10,265 nt of DNA from Ruminococcaceae bacterium UBA1036. Lineage in GTDB: Bacteria > Bacillota > Clostridia > Oscillospirales > Acutalibacteraceae. Shown piece by piece: positions 1-6,184 of the stretch (position 1 is the first letter of the stretch; each line of letters starts with the position of its first letter). The notes beneath the pieces were generated by a model that saw only the letters and a program-made list of their open reading frames with translations, did not search any database and was not told the DNA's origin. Position numbers and translations under genes: made by a program. The stretch is from the NCBI GenBank assembly GCA_002316805.1, contig DCEF01000003.1, positions 1 through 10,265 on the forward strand. The letters are read 5' to 3'.

Positions 1-1
1 G

Positions 2-526
2 CCGTGCCCACCGGATCCGCAATGCCTGCCGTATCCGCCATGCCCACCGCACCCGCCATGCTCGCCGTATCCGCCATGCCAGCCGTACCCGCCGTGCCCG
101 ATACGCCCAAAGTTCAAACCGGCGTATGCCCAGCTTGTAAAGACAGCAACGCAGTCGTTTACAGCGCCTGTGGACGGCGTTGTGACGTTTAACGAGCAGT
201 CAAAGACAGACAATATTATTGTAAGTAACGGTGCCATAACATTTCTCACGCCAGGAACTTACAAGTTGGAATACAATCTTAATGTGCAAGCCGGTGCCGC
301 CTCCACTGGAAATGTGAGCATCTATTTAAGGAGTTTAGGTACACCAATCAACGGAACGCAGGTAACTTTCCCGCTTACTAACACAGCTGTTGAAGTAATC
401 AGCGGAGGGGCGGTTATCACCGTGTTCCAGAACCAGATACTCGATTGCTTTGTAGACTTTGACGCCGCAGCGACAGGCAGCCTCGATGTTTTAGGCGGCA
501 GCCTTTTTGCCGTGCGCATTGCCTGA
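2..526 (+). CDS. Cys/Pro-hexad repeat protein with C-terminal jelly-roll (BclA/C1q-like) domain, 5' partial
   Basis: The open frame enters from the left edge in frame 2 and gives 174 residues before TGA at 524-526; the true start lies outside the window. Visible residues 2-31 are five hexads of the form Cys-x-Pro-x-Pro-Pro or close to it, followed by a sixth Cys at 32, so Cys recurs exactly every six residues. After a short linker (about 33-50), residues 50-174 are Gly/Thr/Val/Ile-rich alternating beta-type sequence. They include a TPGTYKLEYNLN segment and end in GGSLFAVRIA, the pattern of C1q/TNF-like jelly rolls at the C-termini of BclA-type exosporium proteins and other clostridial surface proteins. 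Family knowledge suggests trimerisation and surface or spore-coat display; the regular Cys could allow disulfide cross-linking. Function is inferred from fold-like pattern only. The frame-1 reading of the first 190 bases is a by-product of the repeat. Confidence 0.75.
   Translation, partial: PCPPDPQCLPYPPCPPHPPCSPYPPCQPYPPCPIRPKFKPAYAQLVKTATQSFTAPVDGVVTFNEQSKTDNIIVSNGAITFLTPGTYKLEYNLNVQAGAASTGNVSIYLRSLGTPINGTQVTFPLTNTAVEVISGGAVITVFQNQILDCFVDFDAAATGSLDVLGGSLFAVRIA
5..94 (+). repeat. Five tandem 18-base repeats encoding Cys-x-Pro-x-Pro-Pro hexads
   Basis: Units start at 5, 23, 41, 59 and 77, each beginning TGC with CCG at codons 3 and 5; a further TGC at 95 starts a degenerate sixth unit. Codon 2 varies (Pro, Leu, Pro, Ser, Gln) and codon 4 is Asp, Tyr, His, Tyr, Tyr. 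The array is cut by the left edge, so the total copy number is unknown. Conservation of third bases as well as residues suggests growth by unit duplication. Confidence 0.85.
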
Positions 527-570
527 CTGTTTAGGTGTTTAAGGTGTAGTCATTTTGAGATAAAACAATT

Positions 571-606
571 CAGCCCCCGCTTCGGCATGTAAGCAGGGGC
601 TGCTTT
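571..606 (+). terminator. Probable rho-independent terminator of the hexad-repeat gene
   Basis: The arms CAGCCCC-C-GCTT (571-582) and AAGC-A-GGGGCTG (591-602) pair over 12 positions with one C/A mismatch, leaving an 8-base loop. Only a short T run (604-606) follows, so termination efficiency is uncertain. It lies 44 bases after the stop of the preceding gene and nothing else ends here. Confidence 0.6.
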
Positions 607-632
607 ATGTATAAAAATGGGCATATAGAAAA

Positions 633-660
633 AACATTTATATCATATAAAGCATATACT
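633..660 (+). promoter_or_regulatory. Sporulation-sigma-like promoter element upstream of the HAD gene (tentative)
   Basis: AACA at 633-636 is followed after 15 bases by GCATATACT (652-660). This resembles the Bacillus SigK pattern (AC box, then CATA about 16 bases on), and CATATACT is one mismatch from the SigE -10 consensus. The same GCATATACT occurs upstream of sigK in this window. No convincing housekeeping -35/-10 pair is visible between 607 and 724. The region is AT-rich, so chance is a real possibility. Confidence 0.22.
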
Positions 661-724
661 CAGTTTGTTGAATTCATATGGCAGCTATGGTAATATAAAG
701 CAAATGCAGAGGGGGAGAATCTGG

Positions 725-1333
725 ATGATTCGCAATATTGTTTTTGACATGGGCTGGGTGCTGTTTTCGTATGAACCGAAAAAATACATAAGAAAATACT
801 GCCATAATGAAGACGACGCGGAATTGCTGAACCGTGAAATTTTCGAAGCGCCTGAGTGGGCGGAAACCGACCGTGGAACAATGACGGATGAGGACTACCT
901 TGCGCTTGTCCTCAGGCGCATACCTGAGCGGCTGCATAAGACGGCCCGGTTCCTCTACGGCCACTGGCATGAAATGCCAAAGCCTTTTCCAGAGATAGAG
1001 GAGCTTGCACGCACACTTAAAAATAATGGGTACCGCCTGTATTTGCTTACCAACATGAGCACGCGGTTTTACCGCTTTTACCGGAACATCCCTGCCGTTA
1101 CATATTTTGACGGTATGACGGTCTCGGCTGACGTACATCTGCTGAAGCCGGACCCCGAAATTTACCTTACGCTTTTCAGAAAGTTCTGCCTTAAACCGGA
1201 AGAATGCTTTTTTATCGACGACATACCCGAAAATATAGCCGCGGGCGAAAAACTTGGCATGAAAGGCTTTTGCTATGCGCAGAATCCTGAAAAGCTTGCG
1301 GAGGCGCTTGAATCCGCAGGCGTAAAACTATAA
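725..1333 (+). CDS. HAD-superfamily hydrolase, subfamily IA-like (YihX-type DxG variant)
   Basis: This 202-residue protein matches the usual length of small HAD phosphatases. Motif I is VFDMGWVLF with nucleophile Asp8; motif II is LLTN with Thr109; motif III is Lys141 in LLKPDPEIY; motif IV is FIDDIPENI with Asp165/Asp166 for magnesium. Residues about 15-85 form the helical cap. The acid/base Asp normally two residues after the nucleophile is Gly10, as in YihX-like members, many of which are sugar-phosphate phosphatases; substrate cannot be assigned. The frame is open further upstream to a TTG at 665, but ATG 725 is preferred because AGAGGGGGAG (708-717) lies 7 bases before it and the protein then begins right at motif I. 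It stands alone, converging on dinB with a 10-base gap and no visible terminator between. Confidence 0.85.
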   Translation: MIRNIVFDMGWVLFSYEPKKYIRKYCHNEDDAELLNREIFEAPEWAETDRGTMTDEDYLALVLRRIPERLHKTARFLYGHWHEMPKPFPEIEELARTLKNNGYRLYLLTNMSTRFYRFYRNIPAVTYFDGMTVSADVHLLKPDPEIYLTLFRKFCLKPEECFFIDDIPENIAAGEKLGMKGFCYAQNPEKLAEALESAGVKL

Positions 1334-1343
1334 AAATTGTTAT

Positions 1344-2585
1344 TTACCATTTTTTACCGCTTTTGCGCTGGAGACCCTCGAGGCCGATATCGTCTTTCAG
1401 GAGGGCTCCCGTGGTTATGGACGAGCTGCCGAATTTTTCCCTGATGCTGTCAAGTGCTGTTTCAAGGTGTTCCTCCTTGCGGTGTGAATGGCTTTTGCTG
1501 TTTGCCGCAGAGAAGAACGACAGCTGTTCACCTGAAGCATCTTCGGGCACGAGCCCGCTGCCGCCCACAGATATCATGCGTATGGGGCTGCCAAAATTCC
1601 AGAATGAATGCATGAGCTCCATGGAAGCTTCGGTGAGCTCGCTGGCAAGGTGCGTAGGGGCAGGCAGCGTTTTTTGGCGTGTTACCGTTTTAAGGTTTTG
1701 ATTTTTTATGCCGACTTGCACCACCCAGCATTTGACGCCCTGTTTCCTCATGCGCGAAGCCACGCTGTCGCATATGGCGCCGACGGCGCGGCGGATTTCT
1801 TTTTCGCCGGTAAGGTCGCGGCGGAAAGTTACGCTGTTGCTTATGCTCTTTACGTCGTGTTCCTCAAAAAAGCTGTGCACGGGTTCGCAGTCGAGGCCGT
1901 TGGCATAGTCATACAGATCTGCGCCGGCTTTTCCAAAGCGCTTTTGAAGCATTCCACGGCTGCTGCCGGCCAAGTCGCCTATTGTGTGTATGCCGAGCCT
2001 TGAAAGGGCCTGCGCCATTTTATGCCCACAAAAAATTAGCGCGTCCGCAGGCAGCGGGAACACAATGTCCCTGTAATTTTGGCGGCTTATAACGGTAGTT
2101 GCATCAGGCTTTTTATAGTCGCTTCCGAGCTTTGCGAAAATTTTATTGAAAGACACGCCAACCGACACTGTAAGCCCAGTTTCGCGGCGGACTGTTTCGC
2201 GGATGCTGTCAGCAATAGACTTGCCATTGCCAAAAAGCGCGCGGCTTCCGGTAACATCGAGCCAGCTCTCGTCAATGCTGAAAGGTTCCACGAGGTCAGT
2301 GTAGCGCAGGTAAATTTTATTTATCTGCTTTGAGTATTTGACATATTCCTGAAAATGCGTACGGACAAGCACAAGCCCGGGGCATTTGCACTTAGCCTGC
2401 CAGATGGTTTCCGCCGTGCGGATGCCGTACTTTTTGGCAGGCTCGTTTTTTGCGAGAATAATGCCGTGCCTCGTTTCCGGGTCGCCACACACTGCCATGG
2501 GGACGTTTTTCAGCTCAGGCCGGAAAAGGCATTCCACAGAGGCAAAGAAGGAATTGCAGTCACAGTGAAGTATCGTCCTATCCAA
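1344..2585 (-). CDS. dinB: DNA polymerase IV (Y-family translesion polymerase)
   Basis: Error-prone translesion polymerase that copies past damaged bases in the cytoplasm. From the TTG start at 2585 the product is 413 residues. Counting from the longer GTG form (2594, 416 residues): the catalytic Asp12 lies in HCDCNSFFASVE with Phe17 as steric gate; metal-binding Asp108/Glu109 are in SIDESWLDVT; the DNA-contacting SVGVSFNKIFAKLGSDYKKP block is at 144-163; a helix-hairpin-helix region is near 188-212; the little-finger domain is about 245-345; and QLSFF at 357-361 is a clamp-binding motif. TTG 2585 is preferred because GGTGA (2595-2591) sits 5 bases before it, the -10 box at 2611-2606 would leave almost no leader for GTG 2594, and relatives usually begin Met-x-Arg-x-Ile-Leu-His. 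No LexA-like box was recognised. All catalytic residues are present. Confidence 0.93.
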   Translation of the reverse strand: MDRTILHCDCNSFFASVECLFRPELKNVPMAVCGDPETRHGIILAKNEPAKKYGIRTAETIWQAKCKCPGLVLVRTHFQEYVKYSKQINKIYLRYTDLVEPFSIDESWLDVTGSRALFGNGKSIADSIRETVRRETGLTVSVGVSFNKIFAKLGSDYKKPDATTVISRQNYRDIVFPLPADALIFCGHKMAQALSRLGIHTIGDLAGSSRGMLQKRFGKAGADLYDYANGLDCEPVHSFFEEHDVKSISNSVTFRRDLTGEKEIRRAVGAICDSVASRMRKQGVKCWVVQVGIKNQNLKTVTRQKTLPAPTHLASELTEASMELMHSFWNFGSPIRMISVGGSGLVPEDASGEQLSFFSAANSKSHSHRKEEHLETALDSIREKFGSSSITTGALLKDDIGLEGLQRKSGKKW

Positions 2586-2605
2586 TGAAATCACCGCCCG
2601 GTATT

Positions 2606-2614
2606 ATCATAGCA
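2606..2614 (-). promoter_or_regulatory. Extended -10 promoter of dinB
   Basis: On the minus strand TGC precedes TATGAT (2614-2606), an extended -10 box of the TGnTATAAT type; the region where a -35 would sit has no good match, which is usual for extended -10 promoters. Transcription would begin near 2599, leaving about 14 bases of leader that contain the GGTGA ribosome site. It lies downstream of the pit terminator, so dinB is probably transcribed on its own. Confidence 0.5.
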
Positions 2615-2635
2615 GAATCTGAAAAAAATAGACAT

Positions 2636-2661
2636 AAAAAAGAGGCCGTGAAAATCAGGCC
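2636..2661 (-). terminator. Rho-independent terminator of the phosphate transporter gene
   Basis: Read on the minus strand, GGCCTG and CAcGGCC form a stem with one bulged C around an ATTTT loop, followed at once by TCTTTTTT. The hairpin starts 6 bases after the pit stop codon and separates pit from dinB. Confidence 0.6.
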
Positions 2662-2667
2662 AACAAT

Positions 2668-3663
2668 TCAATGGATGAAAAGGTGGAACAGAAGTGCGAA
2701 TCCCATGCCGAAAAGTATTGTTACGGGGAAGGTGACCACCCAGGCGATTACAATGCTTTTTGCGGTTGACCAGTTAACGGCGGAAAGGCGCTTTGCGGAA
2801 CCAACACCCATAATGGAAGATGAGATGACGTGCGTTGTGCTGACCGGTGCGCCTACAGCCGTCATAATCTGGATAACAATTGCCGCAGAAGTTTCAGCGG
2901 CAAACCCTTCCACTGGCTGCAGCTTTATCATATTCATGCCGACGGTTTTAATTATTTTCCACCCGCCTAACGATGTCCCGAGTGCCATAGACACCGCGCA
3001 TATGAGTTTTACCCAGATCGGTATGCCGTCCTGTGCTTTCAAGTAACCTCCACTCACAAGCGCCATGGCTATGATGCCCATCGTTTTCTGCGCATCGTTG
3101 CTTCCATGGGAATATGCCATAAGTGCGGCGGAAAATATCTGGAGTTTTGAGAAGAACTTATTGACAAACCGCTGCTTGGCCAGCCTGAGTATATGGTATA
3201 GGAGCTTCATGACAAAGAAACCTATCACAAATCCGATTACCGGGGAAGTGAAAAGGGGAATGATAACTTTATCAAGAATATTTTTCCAGTTAACTGTTTT
3301 AAAACTGTTGGTAACAATAATCGTAGCGCCTACAAGGCTGCCTATAAGCGCATGCGAAGAGCTGCTCGGAAGTGCGACGTACCACGTGATGAGGTTCCAG
3401 ACGATTGCCCCGCAGAGGGCGGCGGCAATTACGTACTGCGGCAATACGCATGTGACGATGCCGGAAGCTATGGTTTCCGCGACTTTTGCGCTTATGAGGG
3501 CCCCGACGAAATTAAGTGTAGCGGACATAATAGTAGCGGCGCGAGGCGTCAGCACACGTGTTGAGACAGCCGTTGCGATTGAGTTCGCCGTGTCGTGAAA
3601 TCCGTTGATAAAGTCAAATACAACAGAGAGAAGAATTACTGTTACAAGCATGCCTATGGACAT
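2668..3663 (-). CDS. pit: PiT-family inorganic phosphate transporter
   Basis: Membrane carrier for low-affinity, ion-coupled uptake of inorganic phosphate or metal-phosphate. The 331-residue protein is almost wholly hydrophobic helices and carries the duplicated PiT signature: GFHDTANSIAT at 21-31 and HGSNDAQKTMG at 186-196. Two further conserved blocks are visible, PSSSSHALIGS (99-109) and GAPVSTTHVISSSIMG (271-286). A hydrophilic segment near 160-175 separates the two halves. The length fits the short bacterial PiT form. ATG 3663 is the first start after an in-frame TAA immediately upstream; AAAGGA lies 11 bases before it, a rather long spacing. The PhoU-like DUF47 gene that often accompanies bacterial pit genes is not beside it. 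The gene is divergent from the MFS exporter and has its own terminator. Whether it carries phosphate or another anion such as sulfate cannot be settled from sequence. Confidence 0.92.
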   Translation of the reverse strand: MSIGMLVTVILLSVVFDFINGFHDTANSIATAVSTRVLTPRAATIMSATLNFVGALISAKVAETIASGIVTCVLPQYVIAAALCGAIVWNLITWYVALPSSSSHALIGSLVGATIIVTNSFKTVNWKNILDKVIIPLFTSPVIGFVIGFFVMKLLYHILRLAKQRFVNKFFSKLQIFSAALMAYSHGSNDAQKTMGIIAMALVSGGYLKAQDGIPIWVKLICAVSMALGTSLGGWKIIKTVGMNMIKLQPVEGFAAETSAAIVIQIMTAVGAPVSTTHVISSSIMGVGSAKRLSAVNWSTAKSIVIAWVVTFPVTILFGMGFALLFHLFIH

Positions 3664-3702
3664 TTACGCTACAATCCTTTCTGCGCACGGCAATTCGGGA
3701 AC

Positions 3703-3730
3703 TTTATAATCTGCTGCGGCGCTGCAACAA
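3703..3730 (-). promoter_or_regulatory. Candidate promoter of pit
   Basis: On the minus strand TTGTTG (3730-3725) is followed after 16 bases by TATAAA (3708-3703), about 40 bases before the start codon. No convincing Pho-box repeats were seen nearby. Confidence 0.35.
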
Positions 3731-3807
3731 TTTTATTTGTGGCGTTTTATTTCTAAATAAGGATTAAAGCTCATGCTGATGTGACAAAATACGCCTTTTA
3801 AAGTATA

Positions 3808-3836
3808 TTGTTTTTCAGCTGCCCTGTCAATAAAAC
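3808..3836 (+). promoter_or_regulatory. Candidate promoter of the MFS exporter
   Basis: TTGTTT (3808-3813) and TAAAAC (3831-3836) are spaced by 17 bases, each a partial match to the housekeeping consensus. The leader would be about 55 bases. The rest of the 3664-3898 divergent spacer shows no clear operator or riboswitch. Confidence 0.25.
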
Positions 3837-3898
3837 ATCGGAAAAAACTGTAGGCCGCAAATATCAGCGGAAAATTTAATGAAAGGATGGCCAGAAAA

Positions 3899-5332
3899 AT
3901 GGAAACGCCAAAGCCGCAGCGCAAAAGATGGATTATCTTGATGGTTACGGCCGCTTTTACTTTTATGTCAACACTTGACAGCAGCATTGTAAATGTTGCT
4001 TTGCCGAAAATGGCGGAAGAGCTTAAGGTAAGCACCGGCACAGTCACATGGGTAGTGAGCGTATACCTCATCGCGCTTTCTGTTTTCACGCTGCTTTTCG
4101 GGCACCTTGGCGACATGAAAGGGCAGGAGAGGACATTCCGCTTTGGGCTTTTCATTTTCACGGTAGGCTCGCTGCTGTGCGGTGTTGTTGCAACTTTTCC
4201 GCTGCTGATTGCGGCGCGCGTCCTGCAGGCTGCTGGTGCCAGCGCCGGGCTGGCGAACAGCCAGGGGATAATCACACGCACATTCCCTGCGCAAGAGCGC
4301 GGGCGTGCCCTCGGAATAAACGGAGCATTCGTTGCGCTCGGAATGCTGGCGGGGCCGGCACTTGGCGGGCTGATAATTTCTTTTGCGGACTGGCGGTACC
4401 TTTTCTGGGTGAATGTGCCCATAGGGTTTGTCGCTTACATTGCAAACGTGAAGTTCTCTACTAAAAGCAGCCCGAAAACCGGCGGAAAATTTGACGCTGC
4501 GGGGTTTGTGCTGTTTTCGCTTGTGCTTGTCCCTGCTTTTGCAGCGCTTGAATACGGCCAGAACGCCGGATATGGCAGCCTGTGGATTATAGCATGCTTT
4601 TTTGTTTCCGGTGTTTCAGCTGTAATCTTTTTCATTGTGGAAAAACGCTGCAGGCAGCCTTTGCTCGACTTTTCAATTTTTCACGACCGGATGTTCACAA
4701 TCAGCATTTTTTGCGCATTTACTTCTTTCGTTGCAATTTCATGCTCAAATATAATTCTGCCTTTTTATCTTCAGGATATTCTTTCAATGAGTCCTGGGCA
4801 AGCGGGAATGTACATGGCAGTATACCCCGCCATACTCGCTGTAGCTGCACCTGTAAGCGGATATATTTCAGACAAAACTGGGCCTGAGATACTCACGGCT
4901 GCCGGCCTTATGGCTACAAGTGCGGGGCTTTACCTGATGGCCGGCCTTAACGAAAGCTCCTCACACCTGACGATAATTTTTTTTATCGGCGTGATGTCAT
5001 TGGGCAACGGTCTGTTCCAGTCGCCGAATAACGCGCTTGTGATGTCGCTGCTTCCGGAGGAAAAACTTGGTGCGGGCGGCAGCATCAATGCCCTTGTGCG
5101 CAATGTTGGCATGGTTACGGGCGTGACGCTCTCAACGGCAATACTTTACAGTACCATGAGCATAAAAACAGGCCGCCATGTAACAGGCTATGTGAAAGGG
5201 GAAAGCGGCGCTTTCCTGTTTGGCATGCGCGCAGCATATATAATGGCCGCATCCATTTGCCTTTTAGGTGCGGTGCTTACGGCAGTGCGGCTTTTTCTCC
5301 AGAGGAAAAGAAAGGGCGCCGAAAAAAAATGA
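3899..5332 (+). CDS. DHA2-type MFS drug/solute exporter (14 predicted helices)
   Basis: Proton-driven exporter of the EmrB/QacA branch of the major facilitator superfamily, in the cytoplasmic membrane. The 477-residue product has the family motifs: LDSSIVNVALP in helix 1 (26-36), motif A GHLGDMKGQERTFRFGL between helices 2 and 3 (68-84), motif C GMLAGPALGG in helix 5 (148-157) and the DWRYLFWVNVPIG block (164-176). Length and spacing of hydrophobic stretches fit the 14-helix form; the C-terminus is a basic Arg/Lys-rich cytoplasmic tail. ATG 3899 is preferred because AAAGGA (3882-3887) lies upstream of it, though at a long 11-base spacing. The alternative in-frame ATG 3887, which overlaps that site, has no ribosome site of its own. 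No adjacent TetR/MarR regulator or EmrA-like partner is present, so the substrate is unknown. It converges on sigK with 36 bases between stop codons and no evident hairpin. Confidence 0.9.
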   Translation: METPKPQRKRWIILMVTAAFTFMSTLDSSIVNVALPKMAEELKVSTGTVTWVVSVYLIALSVFTLLFGHLGDMKGQERTFRFGLFIFTVGSLLCGVVATFPLLIAARVLQAAGASAGLANSQGIITRTFPAQERGRALGINGAFVALGMLAGPALGGLIISFADWRYLFWVNVPIGFVAYIANVKFSTKSSPKTGGKFDAAGFVLFSLVLVPAFAALEYGQNAGYGSLWIIACFFVSGVSAVIFFIVEKRCRQPLLDFSIFHDRMFTISIFCAFTSFVAISCSNIILPFYLQDILSMSPGQAGMYMAVYPAILAVAAPVSGYISDKTGPEILTAAGLMATSAGLYLMAGLNESSSHLTIIFFIGVMSLGNGLFQSPNNALVMSLLPEEKLGAGGSINALVRNVGMVTGVTLSTAILYSTMSIKTGRHVTGYVKGESGAFLFGMRAAYIMAASICLLGAVLTAVRLFLQRKRKGAEKK

Positions 5333-5368
5333 TGGTTTATATGTGCCATGGGCCAAACTGCGCGACGC

Positions 5369-6055
5369 CTATTTCCCAAACTTGTGGCACAGCGCAGCCA
5401 GTGATTTTTTTTCAATGCGTGACACATAGCTGCGGGAGATGCCAAGCTTCTGTGCTACCTTCCGCTGGGTCATTGGCTCGCTGCCGCCGAGGCCGTAGCG
5501 CAGGCGGATAATTGTCTGCTCCCGGGGTGTAAGGGCTTCCTTTATGTATTTCTGAAGTTGTTCGGTTTTTATTTTTCCGTCAAGATTTTCAAGAATATCG
5601 TCTTCCGACGCCATCATATCCATGAGTGTGAGGGCATTGCCGTCCTTGTCTGTATCTATCGGTTCGTTGATAGATATGTTCTGCGCATTTTTTTTTGCAG
5701 AGCGGAAATACATAAGCACTTCGTTTTCAATGCACCGCGCCGCATAGCTTGAAAGCCGTATCCCCTTGGAAATGTCGAATGTGTCAATCGCCTTTATAAG
5801 CCCTATAGTGCCGATTGATATGAGGTCGTCCTGCTCGCCGGAATTTGCGTAGTATTTTTTGATGATATGTGCCACAAGCCTGAGGTTGTGTTCAATAAGC
5901 TCGTTCCTGGCTTCCGTGTCGCCGCCGTGCATGCGCTTTAGGCATTCACGTTCTTCGCGCGCTGAAAGGGGCTTTGGGAAAGAACCGGTGCCGGTCACAT
6001 GCAGTATAAGGAAAAAAATGCCGGAAAGTGCTGCCCAGAGAAAAGATATGTACAT
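5369..6055 (-). CDS. sigK: RNA polymerase sporulation sigma factor, pro-SigK type
   Basis: Late mother-cell sigma factor directing coat and spore-maturation genes. The 228-residue product starts with a hydrophobic stretch (MYISFLWAALSGIFFLILHV, 1-20) ahead of FPKPLS, matching the removable pro-sequence of Bacillus SigK, which is cut by the membrane protease SpoIVFB. Region 2 spans about 47-118, with DLISIGTIGLIKAID and YAARCIENEVLMYF; the region 4 helix-turn-helix is about 175-222, with TQRKVAQKLGISRSYVSRIEKK. ATG 6055 has a strong AGGAGG (6071-6066) 10 bases upstream. The reading frame is uninterrupted, so there is no skin-type element splitting the gene. SigE or SigG are alternatives, but the short pro-sequence, overall length and region 4 sequence favour SigK. 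It shares strand with the VWA and MoxR genes upstream across a 129-base gap. Confidence 0.9.
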   Translation of the reverse strand: MYISFLWAALSGIFFLILHVTGTGSFPKPLSAREERECLKRMHGGDTEARNELIEHNLRLVAHIIKKYYANSGEQDDLISIGTIGLIKAIDTFDISKGIRLSSYAARCIENEVLMYFRSAKKNAQNISINEPIDTDKDGNALTLMDMMASEDDILENLDGKIKTEQLQKYIKEALTPREQTIIRLRYGLGGSEPMTQRKVAQKLGISRSYVSRIEKKSLAALCHKFGK

Positions 6056-6091
6056 AAAGGGAATTCCTCCTCATGCTTGGTATAAACAGTA

Positions 6092-6114
6092 TATGCCACA
6101 TGAGAACTATGGTT
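6092..6114 (-). promoter_or_regulatory. Candidate SigE/SigK-dependent promoter of sigK
   Basis: On the minus strand AACC (6114-6111) is followed after 15 bases by CATATACT (6095-6088). CATA preceded by G, with an upstream AC box at this distance, fits the SigK pattern, and CATATACT differs from the SigE -10 consensus at one position; sigK in Bacillus is transcribed by SigE and then by SigK itself. TATACT within the same stretch could also serve a housekeeping promoter, but its best -35 (TTGCAA, 6118-6113) is 19 bases away. Confidence 0.35.
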
Positions 6115-6184
6115 GCAAGTCCTTTGCACTCTTTATTCCGGCTGTGGAAGGGCACCGCGTTGTTCCGCAAAATATTGGCTAATC

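Noticed and set aside
4..192. Frame-1 open frame with Met-Pro-Ala repeats
   Set aside because: Out-of-frame reading of the 18-base repeat; the frame-2 reading continues into a recognisable C-terminal domain and a terminator.
674..1138. Minus-strand open frame opposite the HAD gene
   Set aside because: It overlaps clear HAD motifs on the other strand and shows no domain.
1344..1515. About 55 residues beyond the clamp-binding motif of DNA polymerase IV, considered as an added domain
   Set aside because: The REKFGSSSI-type tail resembles that of ordinary Firmicutes Y-family polymerases, so it is not treated as novel.
3733..4422. Long minus-strand open frame (229 codons) opposite the start of the MFS gene
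   Set aside because: It is antisense to strongly supported MFS motifs, is rich in Pro/Ser/Arg with no recognisable domain, and lacks a ribosome site; it is a codon-bias shadow.
5333..5368. Possible bidirectional terminator between the MFS gene and sigK
   Set aside because: Only short, poor complementarity and no T run; not supportable.
5369..6055. Skin-like insertion splitting sigK
   Set aside because: The frame is continuous from pro-sequence to region 4, with no recombinase gene in the window.
6115..6184. Possible terminator after the VWA gene
   Set aside because: The best stems are three base pairs with no T run; read-through into sigK remains open.
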